Below, piece after piece: positions 19,015-26,544 of a DNA stretch of 64,000 nucleotides. The translations under genes were made by a program, and so were the position numbers. A model generated the notes under the pieces. It did not search any database and was not told the origin of the DNA. It saw only the letters and a list, made by a program, of their open reading frames with translations. The stretch is from assembly GCF_003248515.1 (NCBI RefSeq), contig NZ_QFOB01000006.1, positions 248,001 to 312,000 on the forward strand, given 5' to 3'. This DNA is from Sphingomonas sp. (lineage in GTDB: Bacteria; Pseudomonadota; Alphaproteobacteria; Sphingomonadales; Sphingomonadaceae). Positions within the stretch are counted from its first letter, which is position 1. Each line of letters opens with the position of its first letter.

Positions 19015-19655
19015 CAGGAGGTAAACTCCTTCAGCACGGTCGGCCCGCCCTTCGGCGAGGACAGGAACCGGTCGCTCACCTGCGGACCCGGCTTCGGCGT
19101 CTCGCCGCGCGCCAGCGCCTCGAGGATCGCGGTCGTGCTCTCGAAGGTCAGATCCTCGTAATTGTCGTCGTTGATCTGCACCATCGGCGCATTCACGCAG
19201 GCACCCAGGCATTCCACCTCGGTCAGCGTGAACAGGCCGTCGGGCGTCGTCGCGCCCTTCTTCAGGCCCTTCTTGTAGCAGGCGTCCAGCACGTCGTCGG
19301 AGCCGCGCAGCATGCACGGCGTCGTTCCGCACACCTGCACGTGATAGCGGCCGACCGGCGCCATATTGTACATCGTGTAGAAGCTCACGACCTCCAGCGC
19401 GCGGATATATGGCATGCCGCACTGGGCCGCGACATATTCGATCACCGGCACGGGCAGCCAGCCCTGCGTCTGCGTCTCGGCGCCCACCTGCCGCTGGGCG
19501 AGATCCAGCAGCGGCATGATCGCCGAAGTCTCGCGCCCCTTGGGGTAGCGGCCGAAAACCTCCCTGGCCTTGGCGGCATTGGCCTCGGTCCAGGCGAAAT
19601 TGCCCCAGCGGGCGCGGGTCTCTGCCTCGTCGGGAATTTGAACAGCGTCAGCCAT
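19014..19655 (-). CDS. nuoE: NADH-quinone oxidoreductase subunit E
   Basis: Thioredoxin-fold subunit with the 2Fe-2S cluster N1a, 213 aa. Ligands are seen in QVCGTTPCMLRG and EVECLGACVNAP, with the preceding EVVSFYTMYNM motif. The C-terminal extension after ILEAL is about 25 residues longer than the E. coli protein, as is usual in alphaproteobacteria. The start MADAVQIPDEAE overlaps the upstream SnoaL-like gene as TGATG. Confidence 0.95.
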   Translation of the reverse strand: MADAVQIPDEAETRARWGNFAWTEANAAKAREVFGRYPKGRETSAIMPLLDLAQRQVGAETQTQGWLPVPVIEYVAAQCGMPYIRALEVVSFYTMYNMAPVGRYHVQVCGTTPCMLRGSDDVLDACYKKGLKKGATTPDGLFTLTEVECLGACVNAPMVQINDDNYEDLTFESTTAILEALARGETPKPGPQVSDRFLSSPKGGPTVLKEFTS

Positions 19656-19996
19656 CAGCGCACGAACTCCACGCGCGAAATCTTCTCGTCGCCATCGAAG
19701 GAATAGATGGACATCACCTCGAAAGGATCGCCCTCCGGCGTGCGCCACACGCGTTCGTGCAGCGTCACATAATCGCCGAAAGCCTGCCGCTCGAGCACGA
19801 TCGCCCGGTTCTGCGGAAAATCCGCGAAGGTCCTGGCATTGCCGTCGCGCACGCCATCGCGGCCCACGCGCAGATCGGCGCCGCGATACATCGCCTCCAC
19901 GCCATCCTTGGCGAAGAAGGCCGAATAGCCCTCGGCATCGCCGGCATTGTAGCGCTCGATCAGCTTGTCGAGCAGGTCGAAACGGGCCTTGCTCAC
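19655..19996 (-). CDS. SnoaL/NTF2-like protein inside the nuo operon
   Basis: A 113-aa single-domain protein of the NTF2-like alpha+beta cone fold: an N-terminal helix with LLDKLIERYNAGDAEGYSAFF, then beta strands with LHERVWRTPEG and VMSIYSFDGDEKISRVEFVR. Such proteins bind small ligands or isomerise steroids and polyketides, and many have no known activity. The GTG start overlaps the upstream 58-aa gene (GTGA) and its stop overlaps nuoE (TGATG). Its role with complex I is unknown. Confidence 0.82.
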   Translation of the reverse strand: MSKARFDLLDKLIERYNAGDAEGYSAFFAKDGVEAMYRGADLRVGRDGVRDGNARTFADFPQNRAIVLERQAFGDYVTLHERVWRTPEGDPFEVMSIYSFDGDEKISRVEFVR

Positions 19997-20169
19997 AGCC
20001 GGGCCGCCTTCCGCGCCTTCGACGCGACATAAGCGGCCCACATCGTCGACGCGGCAATGACGAAGGCGGCGCCCGCCCCCGGCTTCCCCTGCGCGAGGCC
20101 GAACGCCACCAGCGCGATCGTCAGCGCAACCAGCCCGAACACCCACATCGGAAAGACGGGACGGCTCAC
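19993..20169 (-). CDS. 58-aa two-helix membrane protein between nuoD and SnoaL gene
   Basis: The GTG start at 20169 overlaps the nuoD stop as GTGA, and the stop overlaps the SnoaL-like start as GTGA. The peptide (VSRPVFPMWVFGLVALTIAL...) has two predicted membrane helices, about residues 7-26 and 33-50, and a basic end (SKARKAARL). No family is recognised. The position between two overlapping junctions supports real translation. Confidence 0.7.
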   Translation of the reverse strand: MSRPVFPMWVFGLVALTIALVAFGLAQGKPGAGAAFVIAASTMWAAYVASKARKAARL

Positions 20170-21407
20170 CGGTCGCACTCCCCGAACACCACGTCGATCG
20201 CCGAAAGGATCGCGGTCGTATCCGCCAACATGTGGCCCTTCATCATGAAGTCCATGGCCTGAAGGTGGCTGAAGGCGGTCGGACGGATCTTGCAGCGATA
20301 GGGCTTGTTGGTCCCGTCGCTCACCAGATAGACGCCGAATTCGCCCTTCGGGCTCTCGGTGGCGACATAAACGTCACCCTCGGGCACATGGAAGCCTTCG
20401 GTGTAGAGCTTGAAGTGATGGATCAGCGCTTCCATCGACTGCTTCATCTCGCCGCGCTTCGGCGGCACGACCTTGCGGTCGAGGCTCGCGATCGGGCCTT
20501 CCGGCATCTCGCTCAGGCACTGCTTGATGATCCGCACGGACTGGCGGACCTCTTCCACGCGCACCATGAAACGATCATAGCAATCGCCGTTCGTGCCCAC
20601 CGGCACCTCGAAGTCCATGCGATCATAGACGTCGTAGGGCTGGCTCTTGCGGATGTCCCACGGAATGCCCGCGCCCCGGATCATCGGGCCGGAGAAGCCC
20701 CAGGCCAGCGCGTCCTCCTTCGAGACGACGCCGATGTCCACGTTGCGCTGCTTCCAGATGCGATTGTCCGCAACCAGGCTGATCGCATCCTCGAACAGCT
20801 TGAAGCGCGTATCCACCCAGTCGCCGATGTCGGTCAGCAGCTTCAGCGGCACGTCCTGATGCACGCCGCCCGGCCGGTAATAGGCCGAATGCATGCGCGC
20901 GCCGGAAGCCCGCTCGAAGAAGTTGAGGCAATCCTCGCGAATCTCGAACAGCCACAGGTTCGGCGTCATCGCGCCGACGTCCATGATGTGGCTGCCCAGG
21001 TTCAGCATGTGATTGCAGATGCGGCTGACCTCGGCGAACAGCACGCGCAGATATTGCGCGCGCAGCGGCACCTCGATCCCCAGCAGCTTTTCCACCGCGA
21101 GCACATAGCTGTGCTCCATGTTAAGCGGCGAACAATAATCCAGCCGGTCGAAATAAGGCAGAGCCTGGAGATAGGTCTTGTATTCGATCAGCTTCTCGGT
21201 GCCGCGATGCAGCAGGCCGATATGCGGATCGCAGCGCTCCACGATCTCGCCGTCCAGCTCCATCACGAGGCGGAGCACGCCGTGCGCGGCGGGATGCTGC
21301 GGGCCGAAGTTGATCGTGTAGTTCGCGATCGAAACCTCACCCATCTCGGACGAGGGCGCGGCCGGCACCATCACGGGTTCGGCGACGATCGTGTCGTGAT
21401 CGCTCAC
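20166..21407 (-). CDS. nuoD: NADH-quinone oxidoreductase subunit D
   Basis: The 49-kDa subunit that forms the quinone-reduction pocket with NuoB, 413 aa. Typical motifs are NFGPQHPAAHGVLRLVMELD, HIGLLHRGTEKLIE, and a C-terminal end at VFGECDR; the quinone-site histidine (GPQHPAAHG) and tyrosine are in place. The GTG start overlaps the nuoC stop as GTGA. Confidence 0.96.
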   Translation of the reverse strand: MSDHDTIVAEPVMVPAAPSSEMGEVSIANYTINFGPQHPAAHGVLRLVMELDGEIVERCDPHIGLLHRGTEKLIEYKTYLQALPYFDRLDYCSPLNMEHSYVLAVEKLLGIEVPLRAQYLRVLFAEVSRICNHMLNLGSHIMDVGAMTPNLWLFEIREDCLNFFERASGARMHSAYYRPGGVHQDVPLKLLTDIGDWVDTRFKLFEDAISLVADNRIWKQRNVDIGVVSKEDALAWGFSGPMIRGAGIPWDIRKSQPYDVYDRMDFEVPVGTNGDCYDRFMVRVEEVRQSVRIIKQCLSEMPEGPIASLDRKVVPPKRGEMKQSMEALIHHFKLYTEGFHVPEGDVYVATESPKGEFGVYLVSDGTNKPYRCKIRPTAFSHLQAMDFMMKGHMLADTTAILSAIDVVFGECDR

Positions 21408-22063
21408 TTCTTCACCTCTTCGGCCTTGAGCGGGGTCGGCGCCCCGGGCGCCTGGGGCGCCTTCTCGTCGCCCGGCAGCACATAGTCCGAGCCTTCCCAC
21501 GGGCTCGTGAAGTCGAAGCTGCGGAAGTCCTGCGCCAGCTTCACCGGCTGATAGACGACGCGCTTCTCCTCTTCCGAGTAACGCAGCTCGACGAAGCCGC
21601 TCAGCGGGAAGTCCTTGCGCTGGGGATGGCCGCGAAAGCCATAATCGGTCAGGATCCGACGCAGGTCGGGATTGCCGTCGAAGAGCACGCCATACATGTC
21701 GTACACTTCACGCTCCAGCCAGCCGGCCACCGGCCAGATGCCCGTCACGGAAGGCACGGGCATCGTCTCGTCTGTGGAGACGTGCACGCGCAGCCGGTGA
21801 TTCTTCGTCACCGAAAGCAGCATGTAGACCACCTCGAAACGCTCGGCGCGCTCCGGATAGTCGACGCCGGCAATCTCCATCAGCTGCTGATAGGCCAGCG
21901 TGTCGCGCAGGATGCGCATCGCCTCGGGCAATGCCTCGCGCTTCACGTCCAGCCGGATCTCGCCGACATGCTCGCCCCCGGCGATCAGCCGGTCGCCCAG
22001 CGCCGCCTGCGCGGCCTCGATCACGCCCTCGTTGGAGGCATATTTGGGATGCGGCGCGCTCAT
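21404..22063 (-). CDS. nuoC: NADH-quinone oxidoreductase subunit C
   Basis: The 30-kDa subunit that packs on NuoD, 219 aa. The family signature ERFEVVYMLLSVTKNHRLRV and the motif EREVYDMYGVLFDGNPDLRRILTDYGF are complete. The ATG at 22063 follows GGGGGC; a GTG at 22078 overlapping the nuoB stop (GTGA) would add five residues (VRGRT) and is the alternative. The C-terminal tail (after FDFTSPWEGSDYVLPGDEK) is proline- and lysine-rich. Confidence 0.94.
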   Translation of the reverse strand: MSAPHPKYASNEGVIEAAQAALGDRLIAGGEHVGEIRLDVKREALPEAMRILRDTLAYQQLMEIAGVDYPERAERFEVVYMLLSVTKNHRLRVHVSTDETMPVPSVTGIWPVAGWLEREVYDMYGVLFDGNPDLRRILTDYGFRGHPQRKDFPLSGFVELRYSEEEKRVVYQPVKLAQDFRSFDFTSPWEGSDYVLPGDEKAPQAPGAPTPLKAEEVKK

Positions 22064-22074
22064 CGTTCGCCCCC

Positions 22075-22629
22075 TCACCGTTCAATCGTGCCCATGCGGC
22101 GGATCTTCCGCTGCAACTGCATCACGCCGTAAAGCAGCGCCTCGGCGGTCGGCGGACAGCCCGGCACATAGATATCGACGGGCACGATCCGGTCGCAGCC
22201 GCGCACCACGGAATAGCTATAGTGATAATAGCCGCCGCCGTTCGCGCAGGACCCCATCGAGATCACATATTTGGGATTCGACATCTGATCGTAGACGCGG
22301 CGCAGCGCCGGGGCCATCTTGTTGCAGAGCGTGCCCGCCACGATCATCACGTCCGACTGGCGCGGGGAAGCGCGCGGCGCGGCGCCGAAGCGCTCCAGAT
22401 CGTAACGCGGCATGTTCACATGGATCATCTCGACCGCACAGCAAGCGAGACCGAACGTCATCCACCACAGGGATCCCGTGCGGGCCCACTGGAACAGCTC
22501 CTCGGTCGAGGTGACGAGGAAGCCCTTGTCCATCACCTCGCTGTTGAGGCTGTCGAAGAAGGCCTGATCCGGCGCCTGCAACCCTTCGGGCTTATGCGGA
22601 TCGAGCGCCGCCGGTAGCGTCACTCCCAT
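22075..22629 (-). CDS. nuoB: NADH-quinone oxidoreductase subunit B (cluster N2)
   Basis: Holds cluster N2, the last iron-sulfur centre before quinone, 184 aa. The four cysteine ligands are visible: the adjacent pair in FGLACCAVEM, one in SMGSCANGGG and one in YVPGCPPTAE. The ATG at 22629 lies inside the end of nuoA (10-base overlap). A GTG two codons later, at 22623, overlaps the nuoA stop as GTGA and is equally plausible. Confidence 0.96.
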   Translation of the reverse strand: MGVTLPAALDPHKPEGLQAPDQAFFDSLNSEVMDKGFLVTSTEELFQWARTGSLWWMTFGLACCAVEMIHVNMPRYDLERFGAAPRASPRQSDVMIVAGTLCNKMAPALRRVYDQMSNPKYVISMGSCANGGGYYHYSYSVVRGCDRIVPVDIYVPGCPPTAEALLYGVMQLQRKIRRMGTIER

Positions 22630-22997
22630 TCCAGCGCTCCCTTCTTCCAAGCATATGCGAAGCCGACGGCAAGCTCGATGAGGAACACCATCATCGCGGC
22701 CCAGCCGACGAAACCGACGCCACCCAGCGCAACCGCCCACGGATAGAGGAAGGCAGCTTCCAGATCGAAGACGATGAACAGGATCGCCACGAGATAGAAG
22801 CGCACGTCGAACTGCGCGCGGCTGTCTTCGAATGCGGGAAAGCCGCATTCATATTCGACCAGCTTCTCGGGCGTAGGCTTGGACGAACCCGTCAGCTTTG
22901 ACACGATCATCGGCAGGACGACAAACGCCGTCGAGAGGATGACGGCGATGCCCAGAAACATCAGGATCGGCAGATATCCGGCAGCTACGGCGGCCAT
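22620..22997 (-). CDS. nuoA: NADH-quinone oxidoreductase subunit A
   Basis: First gene of the nuo operon, a 125-aa membrane subunit with three helices. YECGFPAFEDSRAQFDVRFYLVAILFIVFDLEAAFLYPWA covers the conserved loop with its reactive cysteine (the ECG motif). The ATG at 22997 follows AGGGA-like bases (GGAGTAAGGG). The 161-base leader between this gene and the suhB-like gene holds a terminator, a Fur-box-like palindrome and a hairpin. Confidence 0.95.
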   Translation of the reverse strand: MAAVAAGYLPILMFLGIAVILSTAFVVLPMIVSKLTGSSKPTPEKLVEYECGFPAFEDSRAQFDVRFYLVAILFIVFDLEAAFLYPWAVALGGVGFVGWAAMMVFLIELAVGFAYAWKKGALEWE

Positions 22998-23016
22998 CGA
23001 TTCCCTTACTCCGTAC

Positions 23017-23035
23017 CGGACAGGATCGCTGTCCG
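23017..23035 (-). promoter_or_regulatory. Inverted repeat in the nuoA leader
   Basis: CGGACAG-GATCG-CTGTCCG is a perfect 7-base inverted repeat, 19 bases upstream of the nuoA start. In RNA it would form a hairpin just ahead of the ribosome-binding site; in DNA it could be a protein site. Nothing else in the window repeats it. Confidence 0.45.
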
Positions 23036-23089
23036 TTCACACGAAACCCCCTAGGCTTGCCGCACCTGCGAAGCAAGTCGCTCGACCTG

Positions 23090-23104
23090 TGAGAATCATT
23101 CGCA
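23090..23104. promoter_or_regulatory. Fur-box-like palindrome upstream of nuoA
   Basis: TGAGAATcATTCGCA is a 7-1-7 dyad in which six of seven base pairs are symmetric, the arrangement of a proteobacterial Fur box (TGATAAT-n-ATTATCA). On the nuo strand it reads TGCGAATGATTCTCA, about 93 bases upstream of the nuoA ATG and just after the suhB-like terminator, so it is placed to control the nuo promoter. Complex I is one of the largest iron consumers in the cell, which makes iron control plausible. No clear -35/-10 pair could be assigned nearby. Confidence 0.5.
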
Positions 23105-23136
23105 AAAAGGGTCGTTGCCGGCGGATATCCGGCAAC
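23102..23136 (-). terminator. Terminator between suhB-like gene and nuo
   Basis: On the minus strand GTTGCCGG pairs with CCGGCAAC across a 7-base loop (23114-23136), followed by GACCCTTTTT. It ends transcripts of the suhB-like gene before the nuo leader. Its T run abuts the Fur-box-like site. Confidence 0.7.
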
Positions 23137-23158
23137 ATCCCAGACAAGATCGCCCGAT

Positions 23159-23977
23159 TCAGCTCTTGCGAAGAGCACCCGCGACCAGCCGGAGCAGCTT
23201 GGAATGGATGCCCTCGCTCGCCGCGAGGAACTGGTTGCGTTCCATCGCCTGATCGCCGCCGCGGAAGTCGGTCACGAATCCGCCCGCCTCCTTCACCAGC
23301 AGCATACCTGCGGCGACATCCCAAGCGCTCAGATCGCTCTCCCAGAAGGCATCGACGCGGCCCGCCGCCACCCAGGCCAGATCCAATGCTGCGGCGCCGA
23401 AGCGGCGAATCCCCGAAACCTGCGGGCCGACGGCGGCGAAGATCCTCGTCCACTGCTCGAAATCGCCATGGCCCATGAAGGGAATGCCCGTCGCGATCAG
23501 CGCATCGGGAAGCTCGCGCCGCGCGGAAACGCGCAGCCGCTTGTCCTGCAGCCAGGCGCCCCTGCCCTTCTCGGCCCAGAAGCTCTCGTCAGTCAGCGGC
23601 TGATAGACCAGCCCCTGCGTGATCTCGCCCCGGCCGTTCGGGCGCGGCTCTTCCACCGCGATCGAAATGGCAAAGTGCGGGATGCCGTGCAGGAAGTTGG
23701 TCGTGCCATCCAGCGGATCGACGATCCAGCGCGGTTTGCTCGGATCGCCTTCGCGCGTACCCCCCTCTTCGCCCAGGAAACCCCAGTCGGGCCGCGCCCG
23801 CTTCAGCTCCTCGTACAGAGTCTCCTCGGCCTGGCGATCGGCCTGGCTCACGAAATCAGCCGGCCCCTTGCGGCTGACCTGCAACTGCTGGACCTCGTTG
23901 AAATCGCGGCGGAGCTTCGGGGCGGCCTTGCGCGCCGCGCGCTCCATGACGGTGATAAGGCCGGAATGGGCAACCAT
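23159..23977 (-). CDS. suhB: Inositol monophosphatase family protein
   Basis: Mg-dependent phosphatase of the IMPase/SuhB family, 272 aa, cytoplasmic. Metal-binding motif A is WIVDPLDGTTNFLHG (about residues 90-104), preceded by FLGEEGG. Motif B is LSAWDVAAGMLLVKEAGG (about residues 216-233). In E. coli SuhB also joins the rRNA antitermination complex; whether that holds here cannot be read from sequence, and the symbol is given on family resemblance. A palindromic repeat pair separates it from efp upstream and a terminator follows it. Confidence 0.9.
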   Translation of the reverse strand: MVAHSGLITVMERAARKAAPKLRRDFNEVQQLQVSRKGPADFVSQADRQAEETLYEELKRARPDWGFLGEEGGTREGDPSKPRWIVDPLDGTTNFLHGIPHFAISIAVEEPRPNGRGEITQGLVYQPLTDESFWAEKGRGAWLQDKRLRVSARRELPDALIATGIPFMGHGDFEQWTRIFAAVGPQVSGIRRFGAAALDLAWVAAGRVDAFWESDLSAWDVAAGMLLVKEAGGFVTDFRGGDQAMERNQFLAASEGIHSKLLRLVAGALRKS

Positions 23978-23982
23978 GACAA

Positions 23983-24102
23983 TCTCCCCCCTCCCGCGTG
24001 CGGAAGGGGCCGGGGGTGGGCAGCGCGCCAGCAGCGTGGCGCGATTTCACATGTGAGGTGGGATGCCCACCCCTGCCCTCTCCCGCAAGCGGGAGAGGAA
24101 TT
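23983..24102. repeat. Inverted pair of GC-rich palindromic (REP-like) elements
   Basis: Two roughly 40-base copies face each other between efp and the suhB-like gene. The left copy (about 23983-24022) has a CTCCCGC...GCGG hairpin then GGGGTGGGCA; the right copy (about 24063-24102) is its inverse, TGCCCACCCC then CTCCCGCAAGCGGGAG. Between them CGCGCCA...TGGCGCG forms a third hairpin. This is the layout of a bacterial interspersed mosaic (REP pair). It occupies the whole gap and may also stop transcription. Confidence 0.75.
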
Positions 24103-24105
24103 CAC

Positions 24106-24669
24106 TCAGTCCGCGCGGCGGACATATTCTCCGCTCGCGGTATCCACCACGATGCGCGTGCCGCTCGCGATGTGCGGCGGCACCATCACGCGCACACCAT
24201 TGTCGAGGATGGCGGGCTTGTAGCTGGAAGAGGCGGTCTGCCCCTTCACCACCGCATCGGCCTCCACGATGGTCGCCTCGATCGTGTCGGGCAGCTGCAC
24301 GGAAATGGGGCGCTCGTCGTAAAGCTCCATCACCACGTCCATGCCGTCCTGCAGATAGGCGGCGGCATCGCCCAGCAGATCGCGCGAAAGCGTGATCTGC
24401 TCGTAGCTTTCCTTGTCCATGAAGGTCAGCATGTCGCCGTCGGCGAACAGGAACTGGAAGTCCTTGGTGTCGAGGCGCACGCGCTCCACCGTCTCGGCCG
24501 AGCGGAAGCGGACATTGTTCTTGCGGCCATCGATGAGATTCTTCATCTCGACCTGCATGTAGGCGCCACCCTTGCCCGGCTGGGTGTGCTGGATCTTGAC
24601 GGCCTTCCAGATGCCGCCCTCATATTCGATGATGTTGCCGGGACGGATGTCCACGCCGCTGATCTTCAT
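24106..24669 (-). CDS. efp: Translation elongation factor P
   Basis: Rescues ribosomes stalled at proline runs, 187 aa with three OB/KOW-type domains. The tip loop reads QPGKGGAYMQ with Lys33 where the beta-lysylated lysine of E. coli EF-P sits. The C-terminal region TIVEADAVVKGQTASSSYKPAILDNG is the standard signature. The ATG at 24669 is unambiguous. The modification enzymes are not in this window. Confidence 0.96.
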   Translation of the reverse strand: MKISGVDIRPGNIIEYEGGIWKAVKIQHTQPGKGGAYMQVEMKNLIDGRKNNVRFRSAETVERVRLDTKDFQFLFADGDMLTFMDKESYEQITLSRDLLGDAAAYLQDGMDVVMELYDERPISVQLPDTIEATIVEADAVVKGQTASSSYKPAILDNGVRVMVPPHIASGTRIVVDTASGEYVRRAD

Positions 24670-24805
24670 GTGCGTCTCGCGTTTGGAAAGAGCTGGCCCT
24701 CGATGGGGCAGGCGCGCGCCATTACCCGCCGGCCGCGCTTACGGCAAGGCTGGAGCGCGCGCTGGGCGCCTCGCGAGGCGGCGGCGGCCGGCCGGTCGGG
24801 CCGGA

Positions 24806-25099
24806 TCAGCGCCTGTAGCCGAGGATATCGCGCGCCTTGCGCTGCACGTAGCGTTGATGCTCCGCGCTCAGCGTGCCGCCATCCTGCGCGAGGAAGCCGT
24901 CCACCTCCTGGCGGAGCGCGATGGCGCGCGCCAGTTTCTGTCGCTTCATCGTCGGCGTTTCGGCTAGGCCGCCCAACGCCCAATAGCTCGCGGGATAAGA
25001 GGAGGCCGTCGCCGAACTGGACTGGTCGAGCACGCCCGCCGTCTGGCCGATGGCGGCGGTGGGGGCGAACAGGAGCAGCATCGGGACAACGATCTTCAT
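24806..25099 (-). CDS. Small secreted protein, unknown function
   Basis: A 97-aa protein with a clean signal peptide (MKIVVPMLLLFAPTAAIGQ, cleavage near residue 19) preceded by AGGAGAACCGCG-ATG. The mature part is polar, with basic and glutamine-rich helices (KRQKLARAIALRQEVDGFL), and ends in AEHQRYVQRKARDILGYRR. No cysteines and no recognised domain. It stands alone on the minus strand upstream of efp, with 136 bases between. Confidence 0.7.
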   Translation of the reverse strand: MKIVVPMLLLFAPTAAIGQTAGVLDQSSSATASSYPASYWALGGLAETPTMKRQKLARAIALRQEVDGFLAQDGGTLSAEHQRYVQRKARDILGYRR

Positions 25100-25251
25100 C
25101 GCGGTTCTCCTGAAGGGAACCGCGCCAACACATGCCGCACGCGGTTCGTTCTGCGATGGAGGTACGCCCTTCCGCGCCTTTCCGCCAGCCCCGGCACATC
25201 CTCGCCCCGCCGTGGACAGACAGGTCCGCTTCGGGCATGGAAGAAGCGTTC

Positions 25252-25548
25252 ATGCAGGGAGGACGGGCATTGCGTTTGCACCATCTCGCGATTCTGCTGG
25301 CATTGCCGGCGCTCACCGCCGCCACCCTGCCACGCGACGAGCCGGAGCGCGCCGCCGACAGCGCGGACAAGGTTGTCTGCAAGCGCTTCATCCGCACCGG
25401 TTCGCTGATCGATGGCTATCGCGTCTGCAAGACAAAGGCGCAGTGGGAGCATGATCGCGCCAATATCCGCGTGCTCTCCACGATCGATGGCTGCCGCCTG
25501 CGCGCCGAGCCCGATCCGCTGAAGATGGGCGGCGGCTGCGCGATGTAG
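25252..25548 (+). CDS. Small secreted protein with two cysteine pairs
   Basis: 98 aa from the ATG at 25252. The N-terminal hydrophobic stretch (HHLAILLALPALTAA) looks like a signal peptide. The mature part holds VVCKRFIRTGSLIDGYRVC and a C-terminal DGC...GGGCAM, so two disulfides are possible. The pattern CKR...TGSL...G...C..+..W resembles small uncharacterised secreted proteins common in sphingomonads. A TTG downstream of GGGAGGACGGGCA is an alternative start that shortens the N-terminus by a few residues. Function unknown. Confidence 0.65.
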   Translation: MQGGRALRLHHLAILLALPALTAATLPRDEPERAADSADKVVCKRFIRTGSLIDGYRVCKTKAQWEHDRANIRVLSTIDGCRLRAEPDPLKMGGGCAM

Positions 25549-25698
25549 GCTCTGGCGGCACGGCCGCCCGCCTGTCCGCCCGTTCTTCCGGTATCGCCCG
25601 CGCGCATCGCCCTTCGGGCCGCCGCATGCCGCCTCGCTTGCCGCGCCTCCGCTCGTCGCTTATCGAAATGGCAAGAATTCCCCGGCCATCGAGGTGAA

Positions 25699-26535
25699 AT
25701 GCCCGACATTTCCGCGCCCGATCTTTCCAGCCTGCGCGTGTTCGTCGGGCTTTACGGTCTCAATCGCTCGCTCCGCTGGACATGGCGGAGCATCGATCGC
25801 TGCTTTCTGCGCCCGCTGGCGGAAGCCGGCGTGCAAGTGCAGGTGGCGGCCCACTTCAACATGCCGAAAGTGGTCGATAATCTTCAGAGCCAGGAGAGCA
25901 ATGTCCGCCATCGCGATGCGGGCTGGCGCCGGCTCGCGCTCGACGGGATGATCCTTGAGGATCAGCGGATCGATCCGATCCATCCCGATGTGCAGCGCTG
26001 GATGCGACACGCCTTTCCGGAGGATGACGATCAGGAATGGCAGACGCGGCGCAACCTCGTCTACCAACTCTACAGCATCCAGCGGCTGTGGACGCTGTGC
26101 GGCGCGATGAACGCACGGGATTCGGATGTCTTCCTGTTCCTGCGGCCGGATATGGAATATCTCGATCCGATCGATATCGGCGCGATCGCGGCGCAGCTGC
26201 GCGGCGGGGTGGATCTTATCACGGCCAATTGGGCGACGTGGACCGGCCTCAACGATCGCTTCGCCTTTGCCTCCCGGCGCGGAGCGGAGGTTTATGTGTC
26301 GCGGCTCGATCATGTCGACGCCTTCTGTCGGGAGCGCTGCTTCCTCCAGGCAGAACAACTCCTGCTCCACGTCGCCACGGAGAGCGGGCTTGTGCTTGGC
26401 GAAACCGCGATCCGCGCGATGCGGGTGCGCTCCAACGGCGCCACCTGGCGGGAGGATTTCTCGCTCACGCCAAAACAGTATCTCCGCTCCGTCGCCCGCA
26501 AGCGCCTGACGAAGCTGGGCCTGCCCGCTTATTGA
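25699..26535 (+). CDS. Glycosyltransferase-like protein, not assigned
   Basis: 278 aa, start preceded by GAGGTGAA. No signal peptide or membrane helix. The segment YQLYSIQRLWTLC followed by DVFLFLRPDMEYLDPIDIG looks like the donor-binding part of GT-A-type sugar transferases, where a D-x-D stands after a hydrophobic strand (here RPDMEYLD). Basic residues at the C-terminus (SVARKRLTKLG) suit membrane association. This is shape resemblance only; I cannot name a family. It is a single gene without other polysaccharide genes nearby. Confidence 0.6.
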   Translation: MPDISAPDLSSLRVFVGLYGLNRSLRWTWRSIDRCFLRPLAEAGVQVQVAAHFNMPKVVDNLQSQESNVRHRDAGWRRLALDGMILEDQRIDPIHPDVQRWMRHAFPEDDDQEWQTRRNLVYQLYSIQRLWTLCGAMNARDSDVFLFLRPDMEYLDPIDIGAIAAQLRGGVDLITANWATWTGLNDRFAFASRRGAEVYVSRLDHVDAFCRERCFLQAEQLLLHVATESGLVLGETAIRAMRVRSNGATWREDFSLTPKQYLRSVARKRLTKLGLPAY

Positions 26536-26544
26536 CCGCCCGCC

